DNA of 34,397 nucleotides from Verrucomicrobia bacterium UBA3761 (GTDB lineage: Bacteria; Verrucomicrobiota; Kiritimatiellia; RFP12; UBA1067): positions 1 to 34,397 of the forward strand of contig DFGB01000067.1 in the NCBI GenBank assembly GCA_002371135.1, read 5' to 3'. How positions within the stretch are numbered: the stretch's first letter is position 1; each line of letters starts with the position of its first letter. The notes under the pieces are model-generated. The model saw only the letters and a list, made by a program, of their open reading frames with translations. It searched no databases and had not been told where the DNA came from. This document shows positions 7,401 to 17,900 of this stretch, one piece after another. The position numbers and the translations under genes were made by a program.

Positions 7401-7436
7401 TACGACAAGTCTGACAATCACGACAAGGAGGATTAT
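7401..7436 (+). repeat. Nonamer array carrying the SDR ribosome-binding site
   Basis: Four 9-nt units lie head to tail: TACGACAAG, TCTGACAAT, CACGACAAG and GAGGATTAT. The last two form AAGGAGG, and the final AT of the last unit is the first two bases of the SDR start codon. A similar array with the same register precedes the metallophosphoesterase gene at 19961-19996. Confidence 0.6.
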
Positions 7437-8220
7437 GGGCAGGTTTGACGGCAAGGTCGTCCTGGTGACGGGCGGCAACAGAAACACGGGGCTCGATCTC
7501 GTCGAGCGGTTCGCCCGCGACGGGGCGAAGGTCTACATGTGCGGGTCGAGCGAAGCCTCCACCGCCAAGGGAGCCGCCGAACTCAGGGCGCGCGGGCTGG
7601 ACGGCGTGATTTCGCAGGCGTGCGACATCTCCGATGCCGCGCAGGTCGCCTCGCTGTTCGACACGATCGAACGCGACGCGGGGCGGCTGGACATTCTCGT
7701 CAACAACGCCGCGAACCAGGGGCTCGGCCACGGCGGGCCGCTGGAGATGGATGCCGAGCGTTTCTGGGATGTCCTCAAGACGAACGTGGTCGGCGGCTTC
7801 CGCGTGACGCAGACGGCGTGCAACCGCTTCTTCATGAAGCAGGAATCGCGCGGCGTCGTCGTCTTCCTCTCGTCCAACACCGCCATGCGCGCGATCCGCC
7901 ACCGCACCGCCTACTGCGCCTCCAAGGGAGCGATCAACTCCATGGTGCGCGCGCTCGCGCTCGACCTCGCGCCGCTCGGCATCCGAGTCAACTGCTGCGC
8001 GCCGGGCTACATCTACACCGAACGCTGGCTCACGCTCGATCCGGAAAAGGCCGCACGCCGCCGCCTCAACTGTCCGCTCCGGCACGAGGCGAAAGGCGCC
8101 GACATCGCGAACGTCGTCGCGTTCCTGGCCTCGGACGATTCCGCGAACATGACGGGCGAGATCGTCACGTGCGACGCGGGCTGCTCGTGCCAGCACATGC
8201 CGGAGGACGTGGATGTCTAA
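7435..8220 (+). CDS. SDR-family oxidoreductase
   Basis: A 261-residue short-chain dehydrogenase. The start MGRFDGKVVLVTGGNRNTG follows AAGGAGG and places the nucleotide-binding motif correctly; an earlier in-frame ATG at 7330 would lie upstream of the promoter. Motifs visible are TGGNRNTGL (cofactor), NNAANQG (NAG-type), the catalytic Ser in FLSSNTAM, and YCASKGA (Tyr and Lys). The end (FLASDDSANMTGEIVTCDAG) is typical of sugar dehydrogenases. It starts the operon of carrier, dehydratase and lactonase. The presence of a lactonase makes oxidation of an aldose to its lactone the most natural role. The sugar is not identified; L-rhamnose or L-fucose are possibilities given the glycosidases in the window. 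Confidence 0.88.
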   Translation: MGRFDGKVVLVTGGNRNTGLDLVERFARDGAKVYMCGSSEASTAKGAAELRARGLDGVISQACDISDAAQVASLFDTIERDAGRLDILVNNAANQGLGHGGPLEMDAERFWDVLKTNVVGGFRVTQTACNRFFMKQESRGVVVFLSSNTAMRAIRHRTAYCASKGAINSMVRALALDLAPLGIRVNCCAPGYIYTERWLTLDPEKAARRRLNCPLRHEAKGADIANVVAFLASDDSANMTGEIVTCDAGCSCQHMPEDVDV

Positions 8221-9481
8221 GCATTACAAATGGCTGCTCATCGGAATGCTCAGCTGCGCGTTCTTCTTCCATCAGGCGGATCGAGCGCTCTTCGGGCTGC
8301 TGACCATTCCGATTCAGGACGAACTGAATCTCACGGACGTTCAGATCGGGTGGATCAACACGACGCTGTCGTGGACGCTCGCGGCGATGACGGTCGTCGC
8401 GGGCTTTCTGGGCGACCGCTTCTCGCGCAAGTGGATCATCACCCTGTCGCTGATCGCGTGGTCGCTCATGACCGTGTGCATGGGCTTTATCGGCGGATTC
8501 ATCGGGGCGCTCTTCTTCCGTTCGATAGCAACGGGCGTGGGCGAGAGTTTCTACGCCCCGAGCGCCTACGCGCTCATCGCCGTTCACCACAAGGAGACAC
8601 GTTCCGTCGCGCTCTCCATCCATCAGGCCGCGCTCTATGTGGGGCTCATGGCGTCGGGGCTGATCGTCGCGTGGGCGCTCGGGCTGCTCGGCTCGTGGCG
8701 CAACGTTTTCATCGCCTTCGGCGCGGCCGGCTGCGCATTGGGAGTTTTCTTCATCTGGGGGCTGAGAGATAATGACTCGCGCAGAGACGCTGAGACGCAG
8801 AGCGAGTCCCGCGATCTCCGCGCCGCCGCGCCGCCGCGAGAGAATTCTGCCCTCTCCGACGGGCTTCGCGCCTACTTCTGCAACCCGTCGGCACTCTGCG
8901 CCACGGCTGGATTTGTCGCGATAGTGTTTGTGAACAACGCCTATCTCTTCTGGGCGCCGAAGTTCGCGGCGGAGAAATTTGCCATAGCAGTCGGCGAGGC
9001 GGGCAAAGGCGTGATGCTGTGGCACCATCTTTTCGCGTTTGCGGCGATTCTCGCGGGCGGCATCCTCACCGACCGTTTCGTCAGGAAGATGCCGCGCTTC
9101 CGTCTCGGCTTCCAGACGGTCGCCCTTCTCTGCGGCGCGCCCGCGCTCGTCTGGATCGGACGCGCGCCGTCCTTCACCTCGCTTCTGATCGCCGCGAGCG
9201 TCTACGGCGTCTTTCGCGGCTTCTTCGAGGTCAACACGCACGCGTCGCTCTTCGATGTCGTCGCGCCGCAGCACCGCTCGACGGCGGTCGGACTGCTCAA
9301 CATGATCGCCTTTTTCTTCGGCGGGCTCTCCGGCGTGGCGATGGGGGCGCTGTCGCACAGCCGGGGCGTGCACGGCTTCGAGATCGGCTTCGGCGTCATG
9401 GCCGCCGCATACGCTCTGGGCGCGGCGCTCATGGCGTTCAGCTTCTTCTTCACCTTCAAAAAGGACAGAGTGCTCGAATGA
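8213..9481 (+). CDS. MFS transporter (sugar or sugar-acid type)
   Basis: A 422-residue carrier of about twelve membrane segments, overlapping the SDR stop by 8 bp and ending in an ATGA overlap with the dehydratase. The loop 2-3 motif is GDRFSRKW. It is a paralogue of the carrier at 889-2154; both share HYKW near the N-terminus and the pattern W/F-GLR-x-N ... NPSAL around the central loop. In that loop (about residues 184-216) the DNA carries a GCAGAGACGC-type repeat, giving a hydrophilic stretch rich in Arg, Glu and Ser. It probably imports the substrate oxidised by the flanking enzymes. The C-terminus is short (FFFTFKKDRVLE), with no extra domain. Confidence 0.88.
   Translation: MSKHYKWLLIGMLSCAFFFHQADRALFGLLTIPIQDELNLTDVQIGWINTTLSWTLAAMTVVAGFLGDRFSRKWIITLSLIAWSLMTVCMGFIGGFIGALFFRSIATGVGESFYAPSAYALIAVHHKETRSVALSIHQAALYVGLMASGLIVAWALGLLGSWRNVFIAFGAAGCALGVFFIWGLRDNDSRRDAETQSESRDLRAAAPPRENSALSDGLRAYFCNPSALCATAGFVAIVFVNNAYLFWAPKFAAEKFAIAVGEAGKGVMLWHHLFAFAAILAGGILTDRFVRKMPRFRLGFQTVALLCGAPALVWIGRAPSFTSLLIAASVYGVFRGFFEVNTHASLFDVVAPQHRSTAVGLLNMIAFFFGGLSGVAMGALSHSRGVHGFEIGFGVMAAAYALGAALMAFSFFFTFKKDRVLE
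8776..8806. repeat. GCAGAGACGC-type repeat inside the second MFS gene
   Basis: Two related copies of a GCAGAGACGC / GAGACGCAGAG motif lie within CTCGC ... GCGAG ends. The family is the same as in the intergenic hairpin at 18936-19016 and the rhamnosidase 3' end at 26540-26570. It is in frame and occupies the same loop as the nonamer hairpin in the first MFS gene. Confidence 0.6.
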
Positions 9482-10644
9482 AAATCGCGAAACTCAAGAC
9501 ATTCACCGTAGACTGCCACCGCACGAACTGGGTGTTCGTCAAAGTCGAGACCGACGAAGGCATCCACGGAATAGGCGAAGGCACGCTCGAATACAAGGAG
9601 AACGCGCTCGCAGGCGCCATCGCCGACCTCGCTCACGCCCTTGCCGGCAAGGATCCGTTCGACACCGAATGGATTTTCCACGAGAACTACCGCGATGCCT
9701 ACTGGCGCGGCGGACCGGTTCTCATGTCCGCCCTCTCCGCAGTCGACATGGCGCTTTGGGACATAAAAGGCAAGGCGCTCGGCCTGCCGGTCTGGAAACT
9801 AATCGGCGGCAAGTGCCGCGAAGGCGTTCCGTGCTACGCAAACTGCTGGTTCAGCGGAGCAAAGGAACCTGCCCAGTTCGCCGAAAAGGCGGCGGCGGCG
9901 GTGGAGACGGGCTTCCGCGGCCTCAAGTGGGACCCGTTCGGCAGGTGCTACCGCCAGTTGCCGCCGGAGGATTTCAAAAAGGCGATCGCATGCGTCGCCG
10001 CCGTGAAGGAGGCGACGGCAGGCAGGGCGGACATCCTCATCGAATGCCATGGACGATTCGACACGCCTGCGGCTATTCGCGTCTGCCACGCGCTGGAGGA
10101 GTTTTCGCCGTATTGGGTGGAAGAACCCGTCATACCGGATACCATGCGCGCCCTGGCCGACGTCCGTTCGCGCGTACGCGTTCCCATCGCCTGCGGCGAG
10201 CGCCTCTACACCACGCAGCAGATTATGGACGCGATCGAACTTCGCGCCTGCGACTACCTCCAGCCGGACTCCTCCCACGCCGGCGGCATCACCGGCATGA
10301 AGCAGATCGCCGCCATATGCGACGCGCACCACATCCCTTTCTGCGCCCACAACCCGTCCGGCCCCGTCGCCAACGCCGCCACGCTCGCTCTCGGCGTTTC
10401 GACCCCGGGATACTGCATTCACGAAACACTCTTCGACGACGTGCCCTGGCGCAAGGATGTGATCGACGAGGATGTAGTCTTCAAAGACGGCTTGATGTAT
10501 CCCTCGGACCGCCCCGGCCTCGGCATCGAGCTGAACGAAGATGCGGTCGCCGCGCATCCGAAGGCCGACCACTGGCTCCGGCACTACGTCGGCACGCTGA
10601 CCAACATCCGGCCGCCGGACAGCGTGAAGTATTACCACGGCTAA
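9478..10644 (+). CDS. Enolase-superfamily sugar-acid dehydratase (galactonate dehydratase-like)
   Basis: A 388-residue member of the mandelate racemase subgroup, starting in an ATGA overlap with the MFS gene. The likely active site is E189 and H191 in ILIECHGRF, E215 in YWVEEP, E241 in ACGERLY, and H291 in CAHNPSGP, with K150 and D152 in LKWDPFG. From memory of E. coli galactonate dehydratase, whose ligands and catalytic residues are D183, H185, E209, E235 and H285, every position is shifted by exactly six residues, which supports an aldonate dehydratase reaction. The usual first metal-ligand Asp is Glu here. The product would be a 2-keto-3-deoxy aldonate. Together with SDR and lactonase it forms the core of a non-phosphorylative sugar route. 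The exact aldonate is uncertain. Confidence 0.88.
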   Translation: MKIAKLKTFTVDCHRTNWVFVKVETDEGIHGIGEGTLEYKENALAGAIADLAHALAGKDPFDTEWIFHENYRDAYWRGGPVLMSALSAVDMALWDIKGKALGLPVWKLIGGKCREGVPCYANCWFSGAKEPAQFAEKAAAAVETGFRGLKWDPFGRCYRQLPPEDFKKAIACVAAVKEATAGRADILIECHGRFDTPAAIRVCHALEEFSPYWVEEPVIPDTMRALADVRSRVRVPIACGERLYTTQQIMDAIELRACDYLQPDSSHAGGITGMKQIAAICDAHHIPFCAHNPSGPVANAATLALGVSTPGYCIHETLFDDVPWRKDVIDEDVVFKDGLMYPSDRPGLGIELNEDAVAAHPKADHWLRHYVGTLTNIRPPDSVKYYHG

Positions 10645-10647
10645 ACC

Positions 10648-11703
10648 ATGACGGGACTTCTGGCCATGACAATTTTTCTCGGTTCCTACACGGACGATAC
10701 GCACCCGAACGGACTGAAGACAATCGAGCTGGATGAAGCATCCGGCGCGATGGTCGTCGTCGCCGACTATCCCGTCTTGAATGCACTCTATCAGGCGCTT
10801 TCGACGGACGGGAAGTATCTCTATTCCTGCACCGGCGAAGGGCTCGCCTCGTTCGCCGTCGGCGCGGATGCATCGTTGACGCGCCGCGACGCGGTGGCGC
10901 TCGGCACTTGCGTCTGCCACGTTGCCGCGCGGACGGACCGCGTCGTCTTCGCCGACTATCTCGGCGGCTTCGCGGGCTCTGTCGCGGTTGCGGACGGACA
11001 CTTCGGCGAACTCGTCATCCACCGGCACAGCGGCAGCGGGCCGAATCTCCCGCGCCAGAACGCCGCGCACTGCCATCAATCGTGCCCGCTGCCCGATGGT
11101 TCGGGCTATGTCGTCTGCGATTTGGGGCTGGATGAACTTGTCGAATATCCAAGCGGACGCCGGTTCAAGACATCGCCCGCCGGCGCGGGGCCGCGCCACC
11201 TCCTCTTCCACCCGAACGGGCGTCTCGCCTTTCTCGTCTCGGAGCTCGGCAATCTCGTCTCGTCGCTCGCGTGGAATCCGGTCGACGGCTTCCGTCTTCT
11301 CGATCTACTGCCAACGCTGGAGCGGGCGGCGCTCCCCGTCGGCCCCGTGATCGGCACGACCGGCACGGATCTCGCCGCCGCGATTCGCTTCACGCCCGAC
11401 GGAAAGCGAATCGTCGTCTCGAACCGCGGGGAGAATTCGCTCGTCGTCTACGACTTCGACGAATCGACGGGTCGGCTTTCGTTCCAATCGCGCACGCTTC
11501 TTTCCGGCTCGTGGCCGCGCGATTTCATCTTCGTCACGGACACGCTCGCGCTCGTCGCCTGCGAACGCTCCGGCGAAGTTCTGTCTCTCCGCTACAATCC
11601 CGAAAGCGGCGCTTTCTTTCCTTTGGCTTCGCTCCGCGGCCTCTTCCGCCCGGTCGCCATCGCTGCGCGAAGCATGTGGAAATGTGGAAATGTGAAAATG
11701 TGA
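10648..11703 (+). CDS. Beta-propeller lactonase (6-phosphogluconolactonase/YbhE family)
   Basis: A protein of 351 residues (345 if the second ATG, MTIFLGSYT, is used) with the seven-bladed propeller pattern of the YbhE/Pgl lactonase family. Visible are FLGSYTDDTHPNGL at the start, ALSTDGKYLYS, AHCHQSCPLPDGSGYV, GAGPRHLLFHPNGR, AIRFTPDGKRIVVSNRGENSL and WPRDFIF. The GPRHL-FHPNG and SNRG-NS motifs are diagnostic. Lying 3 bp after the dehydratase, it probably hydrolyses the aldonolactone made by the SDR. The last eight or nine residues (MWKCGNVKM) and the TGA stop come from the start of a large palindromic repeat, so the native C-terminus has been replaced or extended. Cytoplasmic; no signal peptide. 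Confidence 0.87.
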   Translation: MTGLLAMTIFLGSYTDDTHPNGLKTIELDEASGAMVVVADYPVLNALYQALSTDGKYLYSCTGEGLASFAVGADASLTRRDAVALGTCVCHVAARTDRVVFADYLGGFAGSVAVADGHFGELVIHRHSGSGPNLPRQNAAHCHQSCPLPDGSGYVVCDLGLDELVEYPSGRRFKTSPAGAGPRHLLFHPNGRLAFLVSELGNLVSSLAWNPVDGFRLLDLLPTLERAALPVGPVIGTTGTDLAAAIRFTPDGKRIVVSNRGENSLVVYDFDESTGRLSFQSRTLLSGSWPRDFIFVTDTLALVACERSGEVLSLRYNPESGAFFPLASLRGLFRPVAIAARSMWKCGNVKM

Positions 11704-11858
11704 AATCAAGCATCCATTTTTAACACAGAGGCACGGAGGAGCACAGAGAATTTTTCGATTTGCGTTCAAACACATCAAACCTCTGTGAATCTCTGTTACT
11801 CTGTGCCTCTGTGTTAAAAAGGGATGTTTGATTTCACATTTCCACATTTCCACATTTC
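11675..11858. repeat. Large nested palindrome between lactonase and metzincin gene
   Basis: The left arm (11675-11750) contains GTGGAAATG-type nonamers, then GTGAAATCAAGCATCC, then TTTTTAACACAGAGGCAC. The right arm (11781-11858) contains the complements in mirror order: CTCTGTGCCTCTGTG, TTAAAAA, GGATGTTTGATTTCAC, then CACATTTCC-type nonamers. The loop is about 30 nt. The left arm reaches into the lactonase gene and supplies its stop. The RNA would fold into a long stem and could act as terminator or mRNA-end stabiliser. Confidence 0.8.
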
Positions 11859-11884
11859 CCTCTTCCCTCTTCCCTCTTCCCTCC
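11859..11884. repeat. TTCCCTC heptamer array upstream of the metzincin gene
   Basis: About three and a half tandem TTCCCTC heptamers end about 10 bp before the -10 box and occupy the -35 region. Related arrays lie at 19079-19118 and 22580-22613, also just upstream of promoters. Confidence 0.75.
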
Positions 11885-11889
11885 CGTTA

Positions 11890-11898
11890 TGCTATAAT
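11890..11898 (+). promoter_or_regulatory. Extended -10 promoter of the metzincin gene
   Basis: TGCTATAAT within TTATGCTATAAT. The ATG follows 30 nt later with GAAGGGAG as ribosome-binding site. The -35 region is occupied by the TTCCCTC array. Confidence 0.75.
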
Positions 11899-11927
11899 AT
11901 TCGCATAAGATTGAAGGGAGACGGGAA

Positions 11928-14900
11928 ATGAAGAAGGTATTTCTTTTCGCCGCCGGCGCGTTGATTGCACTCACGGCTTCCGCCGCGTCGTACACGCTCG
12001 ATTTTTCCACATGCCCGGCCGCTGTAGCGCCCGGCGTTCCGGTCGTTCGCGCGGCGTCCGGCGCATTCGAGGGACCTGGACTCCAGTCTGTCGCGTCCGG
12101 CGATACGCTGGCGGTCCGGTTTTTCGGCGATGCGGAAAAGACGCTGGCAATCGGCGGAGAGTCGCCCGGCTACGGCGGCGCGAGGGCGTTCGCGGCGCAT
12201 CTCGGCGATGGCGTGTTTGCGTCGCTTGTGGTTTTGCGCGAGGACGGCGTGTTCATCGAAGCGCGCGATATCGCGGCGGGCCGTTTGTATCGCGCGTCGG
12301 TCGACGGCGGCGCGGCGAATATCGAAGAGGTGGATTTGACGCAAGTGCGGCGCGGCGGCTGCATTGAAGTCGAAGCGGATGCAATAGATGTGCCGCAAAG
12401 CGTCGCGCCGATGAAAAAATCGATGCTTGCCGTCCCCGGAAATCCGTTCGACGGCAACGTCGTCGCGCCCGCCCCCGTCTGCGTCGATATAATGCTCGTC
12501 TTCGACAACGGCGCGCGAGAATGGGTGGAGAGTTCCTCCAAATACACGAGCATCACCAATTTCGCCGTCGCGCAGGTCGCGAAGATGAACTCCGTCCTCG
12601 CCAATACAGGTCTGCACACGAATTTCTGGTACCGCCTCGTCGATGTGATGACGGTCGATACGAAATACACCGTAATCGACGACCAGATTCTCGGCATCGT
12701 CAAGGACGGCGCGGAATCCGGCGACGGCGCGTACGGGCCGATCAAGGAGCGGCGCGCGGCGTGCGGAGCCGACCTCGTTTCGCTCATAATCGACACCGGC
12801 ACGTACTGGGGCACGACCGGCATCGGCTACATAACGCACGGCACGAACTACAGCACATGGCTTGCCTACAGGCCATGGTGCTATTCATGCTGCGCGATTC
12901 AATCCGTCGACCTCGAATACACGCTTTCGCACGAAGTCGGCCACAACATGGGCCTCGCGCACAGTCCCACGCTCGCTGGTTGGAAAAGTCCCGGCACGTT
13001 CGACTACTCGAACGGCTACAACTTCTGGGGCAAGGACGACAACATGCCATACCATACCATAATGGCCTACGACCAGGATGTAAACTACACGGGATATCGC
13101 GAAATCCCATACTTCTCGTCCCCCGATTATACATATCAAGGCACCGTCATCGGTACGGCGCTTTCCAACGACTGTACGAGGGCGTTGCGCGAGACGTGCG
13201 CCGCGTTCGCCGCCTGGCATGATACGGCGATCCCGCTGCCCTCCGATGTGACTATATCTCCATCTGGTAGCGAAGCATATCGCATTACGCTCTCAAATCT
13301 CGGCGGCTACGAAATTCGCTATACGACCGATGGCAGCGAACCGACGCGCGAATCCACGCTCTACGAAGGACCGATAATGTTGACTAGCGGGTCGGTGACT
13401 ATAAATGCTGTCGCCGTCGTCGGTGACAACACTCTCGGCACTGTTGCGGAAAAGACATATACCGCATCTGTGGAGCTAGATGATTATGTCATCCTCAAGG
13501 AATTGTATGGATATGGGTGGAGTTCGGAATACTGGGACGATCAGGACGGCAACGCGAAATATGCCTACTACTGGAACACAAGTTCGGATAAGACGGCGGT
13601 AGTCGATGCTAGTGGCGTATTGACGGTCAATAGAAACATAGACCTTGGCATGCTTGTCGCTAACGGAACAAACTCGCTGGAAATTGTCGCGACTGATAAC
13701 GCTCTCTTTGCCACCAATCTCCATGTGATGGGAAATACGACGCTTACAGGCGACAAATTCTCCTTCGAAAACTGGAACATCCACAGCGATTCCACGCTGA
13801 CGCTTTCGCCGGGAGAAGGAAATACCGTGACGCTGAACAAATATCTCGCGCAGGGTGCGACAGGCTCTACGCTTGCAATCTCCAACGGCACATTGAGTGT
13901 AACAAGAAGCGCGAACGACTATGACGGCATTGCTACGCTCCAAAATTGCGCGTTGAGGATTGACGCCGGCGGCATACTGTCGCTAACGCCGGGATGGGTG
14001 CTGGGATACGCGAACCCGAACCCGGTGACAGTGAACGAGGGAGGTCTGCTTAAACTCAATGGCCTCGAATCCACATCGCGCCCCCTCGTGCTCAACGGCG
14101 GAAACGTCGAAGTGTACAAAGCGGCCAACCGCGGCTTCGAAATACGCAGGACGCAGATAACCGTCACGGAAGATTCGACGATAGCGGACAAGACGGCGAA
14201 CAGAGTTGCGCGGATGTCGCTCGTCGACGGCGATTCCGCATTTACCGTATCAGGCGGCAAGACGCTCACCGTTGACATGGGCACGTATAACGAGAAAGGC
14301 ATATATGGCATAGTCAAGAAAGGCCTGGGTGAAGTACTGTTCCTTCGCGAACTCGGGCACCTGGGCACCAACACCGTGAGCGCCGGCGTGTTCACGATCG
14401 GTTACAATTCGACGACGACGAACTGTATGGATTGGATTGTCGCCAAAGGCGCGGCGCTGAAAGTCGCGAAGGGGTGTTCGCTCGCCGTCCCCAAGCTCGA
14501 ACTTGCATCCGGCGCGATTTTGGAGCTTCCCGCAGCCGCAGCCGCGCCCCTGGCGGTTTCCAATTCCGTCGCGCTTGCAAATGTCGCAATCCGTCTGACG
14601 GATGCTGCAGACCTTGGACTTGGCAAGAGCTACCCGCTTGTCGCGGCGCAGGACGGTTTGTCGGGAATAGTGAAGATAGACAAGTCGCTGATGCCCGCCC
14701 TTGCAAGCGGCCTCGCATGGAAATTCGCCAAGAATGCCGACGGCGTACTTTGCGCGACTGTAGTAGATGAGGCGGACGCGAAGGATCCGATAACCATCGT
14801 CGGCGTCGATGACAGCCTGACGCTCGAAATTCCCGACGACGCAACGGTCGCATACGGCGCGGTCGCGGTAGGCTCGAATCCGCTTGTCGTAGATTCCATT

Positions 14901-17900
14901 GGCGATACGGCTGTCGCGTTCACGCTCGACGTCGAAATCCCGGAGACGCAAAGTGCAACCGAGCAGACGATATGCTCGTGGATAGTCGAAGGGGGCAACA
15001 TCGTGCGGTGCGTGAGGCTCGCCGACGGAGTGCTGGATTTCTTCTACAACGGCGGCAACCATGCCGCCAACATCACGAACAGCGTAGCATTGACGGCAGG
15101 CCGCCATACAATCAAGATTGGCTACAACTACGGCGAATACGGCGGCACGTGGGCGTTTGTCGACGATTCGCCGGCTTATTGGGCGACGGATCTCAAGTGG
15201 CATCAGAAGGCAGTAACCAAACTCGCTATCGGCGCGATGGCGGACGCGACGCCGCAATATCCGTTTGCCGGGCTCGTCCTGCGCGGCCTCGGCATTCTCA
15301 AGGCGAACAGCACTCTGCCGCTCCCGAACATGACCGGCACGAGCGGCATTGTGTACAACTACCTCATCCAGAACAAGTCGCCGCAGAACGCAATTCCGGC
15401 AATCTTCCCGAACGCCGTCGCAGGCGGATTCTCGATGGATAATTCGCTGCTGGATGCGTCGCTGCCTGAGTCAGCCGACTCGATAACAGTCTCCATCGTC
15501 GCGTCGTTCCCTGCGGACAAGCCGGGATGCTTGTTGGGAGTTTGGGCGAAGAGCGAAACGGATGGCTACTCGTATCCGGGGCAGATAGACTACAACGGGG
15601 ACGGCTCCTTCTCGTTCAGCCGCAACGGATACGTCAGAACATATTACTATTCCATCGTGAATCCACCGGATACATCCGTGGAAAACCCCCATCTTTACAC
15701 GCTTGAATACCGTAAAGGCGAGGGGTTTGGGTTTTACCAGGATGGCGTACAGATTCTGACGGCATCTTATGGATATGTGGACAATCCATGCTATGTTGCC
15801 AACCGGGTCGATTTCGGTCGCGGGCCGTGGAACAATTTGACGACAAGCTACAACGACAACCCGAATCCCATTTCCGGCTTCAAGGTGTATGCTTCGCACA
15901 TCGAGCTGGGCTCTGACGATCGCAGCGTGAGCGAGGCGGCCGTGATGGAGTCGCTGAACTTCGACGCGGCATACGATGGAATGACGATAGCGGAGAAGCT
16001 TGCGTGCCTGCCGGCGAACCAGACGGCGGAAGGCGTGGCCGCGCCGGGAGAATCGCCCGACGAAGATCTCGACCCCGCGCCGCCTGCATCGCCTGCGACG
16101 GTCGATGTTCTCGTCGCATACGACAAAGGCGCGCAGTCGTACGTGGCAAACAAGGGAGCTTCGCTAGAGGCGTTCGCACAGACACAGATCAACAAGATGA
16201 ACGACGTTCTTGCCACCAACAAACTCGACAGGTTCTATTCTTATCGCCTCGCGGGAACGTGCAAGGTCGATGCGACTTATCCGACGGTTGAATCTGTTTC
16301 CGGCAGTCTCGTCTCTGGCGCAGGAGCGCTCGTCACGCTGCGAGCGGCGCGTGAACTCTACGGCGCCGATACGGTGACGCTTCTCGTAAATGCCTCTGGC
16401 GGAGCAACGCTGGGCGACAGCATCCCGCTTTCTCACAGCACCGACGTCGCAAGCAGGCACGATTGCGCCTTCAGCGTGTGCAGCATCAGCGCCGTCGATA
16501 CGGGTGCGCAGCACACGATGATTCACGAAAACGCCCACAACATGGGGTGCGGACATGCGAGAAAGCAGAGCGCAATCAATTCGCCGTTCGACTACGGACG
16601 CGGGTGCTACTTCATGGATGGAACGACAAAACGCCACACCATAATGGCCTATGATGTCGACGGTACTGGCGTATATGCGCATCCCTCGCCGTATTTCTCC
16701 ACCACGTCCAAGGAATTCGGATTTGCGCTCGGCGACAAGACAAACAACAACGCCCGCGTCTTGAAGGAGACGTGCGGCGAGGTGGCCAAATGGCGCGCAA
16801 GCGTAGTGCCGGGCGCTCGCGACATCAGGGCATATGACGAAAACGGCAACGAAATCCTCTCCGGCTGCTTCTTCAACGGTTCGCTCAAGGTGAAGGTCGT
16901 CGCCCCGGTGGAAGGCGCCGAACTATACTACACGTTCGATGGGAGCGAGCCGACGCTCGATGGCGATACTTTGCACCAGACGTCGCCGTATACGTTCACT
17001 TTCACCGTCGACAGAAACTTGAAAATCGCCTACCTCGACGGCGAAACGCTCTCGCCCGTCCGCACCATCCGATTCACGAAGACCGCCAACGTGCCGGAGG
17101 ACGGCCTTTGGCAGACTTGCCTCGAATATCCTTGGACTGTAGACGGCGAGACAATCCGCAGTTTCAATCAGACCGACTACACGTACCAGTGCACAACTCC
17201 GCTCAAGGCGACGATCGCAGGTCCGAAAAGGCTCTCGTTCAGCCACAAGAGCTACTTCGGCGGCGTCGCGTTCGGCGGCGACAACTATTCGCATTTCGAC
17301 GTACTTCTCGACGATTCGCCCGTCCTCGCGCAAACGGAATGCACGAACGATTGGACGGCGGCGGCGATCGACATTCCCGACGGCAAGCACGATGTAGTAT
17401 TCGTCTTCTCGCAGCGTTACGCGATGAAGAATCCGTCCGACAACAAGGATTTGACGCCGGAGGCGGACGACGCTGTGTGGTTGAAGGATATCGCGCTCGC
17501 AGATGTGCCCTCGACGGTTCTGAACATCGCCGCAGGCGAAACCGTGGCCCTCGCAAGCGTCCCGGCGGATACGACGGCGATAACGGGCGAAGGGACGCTC
17601 TATTGCGGCGCGACGCTGCCCGACGCGAAATACGGTTTCACGGACGCCGCCTGGAAGGGGACCGTGGTGTTCGAAGGGCTGAACAACGAAACGGCGACGC
17701 AGAATTTCAAGTTCGAGGAATACGGCAACGGCGCTTCGAAAATCAAACTCGTGCGCTGTGCCATTCAATATCTCGCCGACAACAACGCCACGTTCGCGGG
17801 CGTCCTCGAACTGGAAGGCTTGTCTGCGTTTTCGACGAACGATGGATATTCGAACAATTACAACGTCATAGGCGAATTGCGCGGCGGCGGCTCGATGGCG

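Noticed and set aside
9799..11211. Long open frame on the minus strand opposite dehydratase and lactonase
   Set aside because: It is a GC-rich shadow: the composition is Arg/Ala/Val-heavy, no motif is visible, and it lies wholly opposite two well-supported genes. The same holds for 8165-9373, 16923-18272 and 29667-31343.
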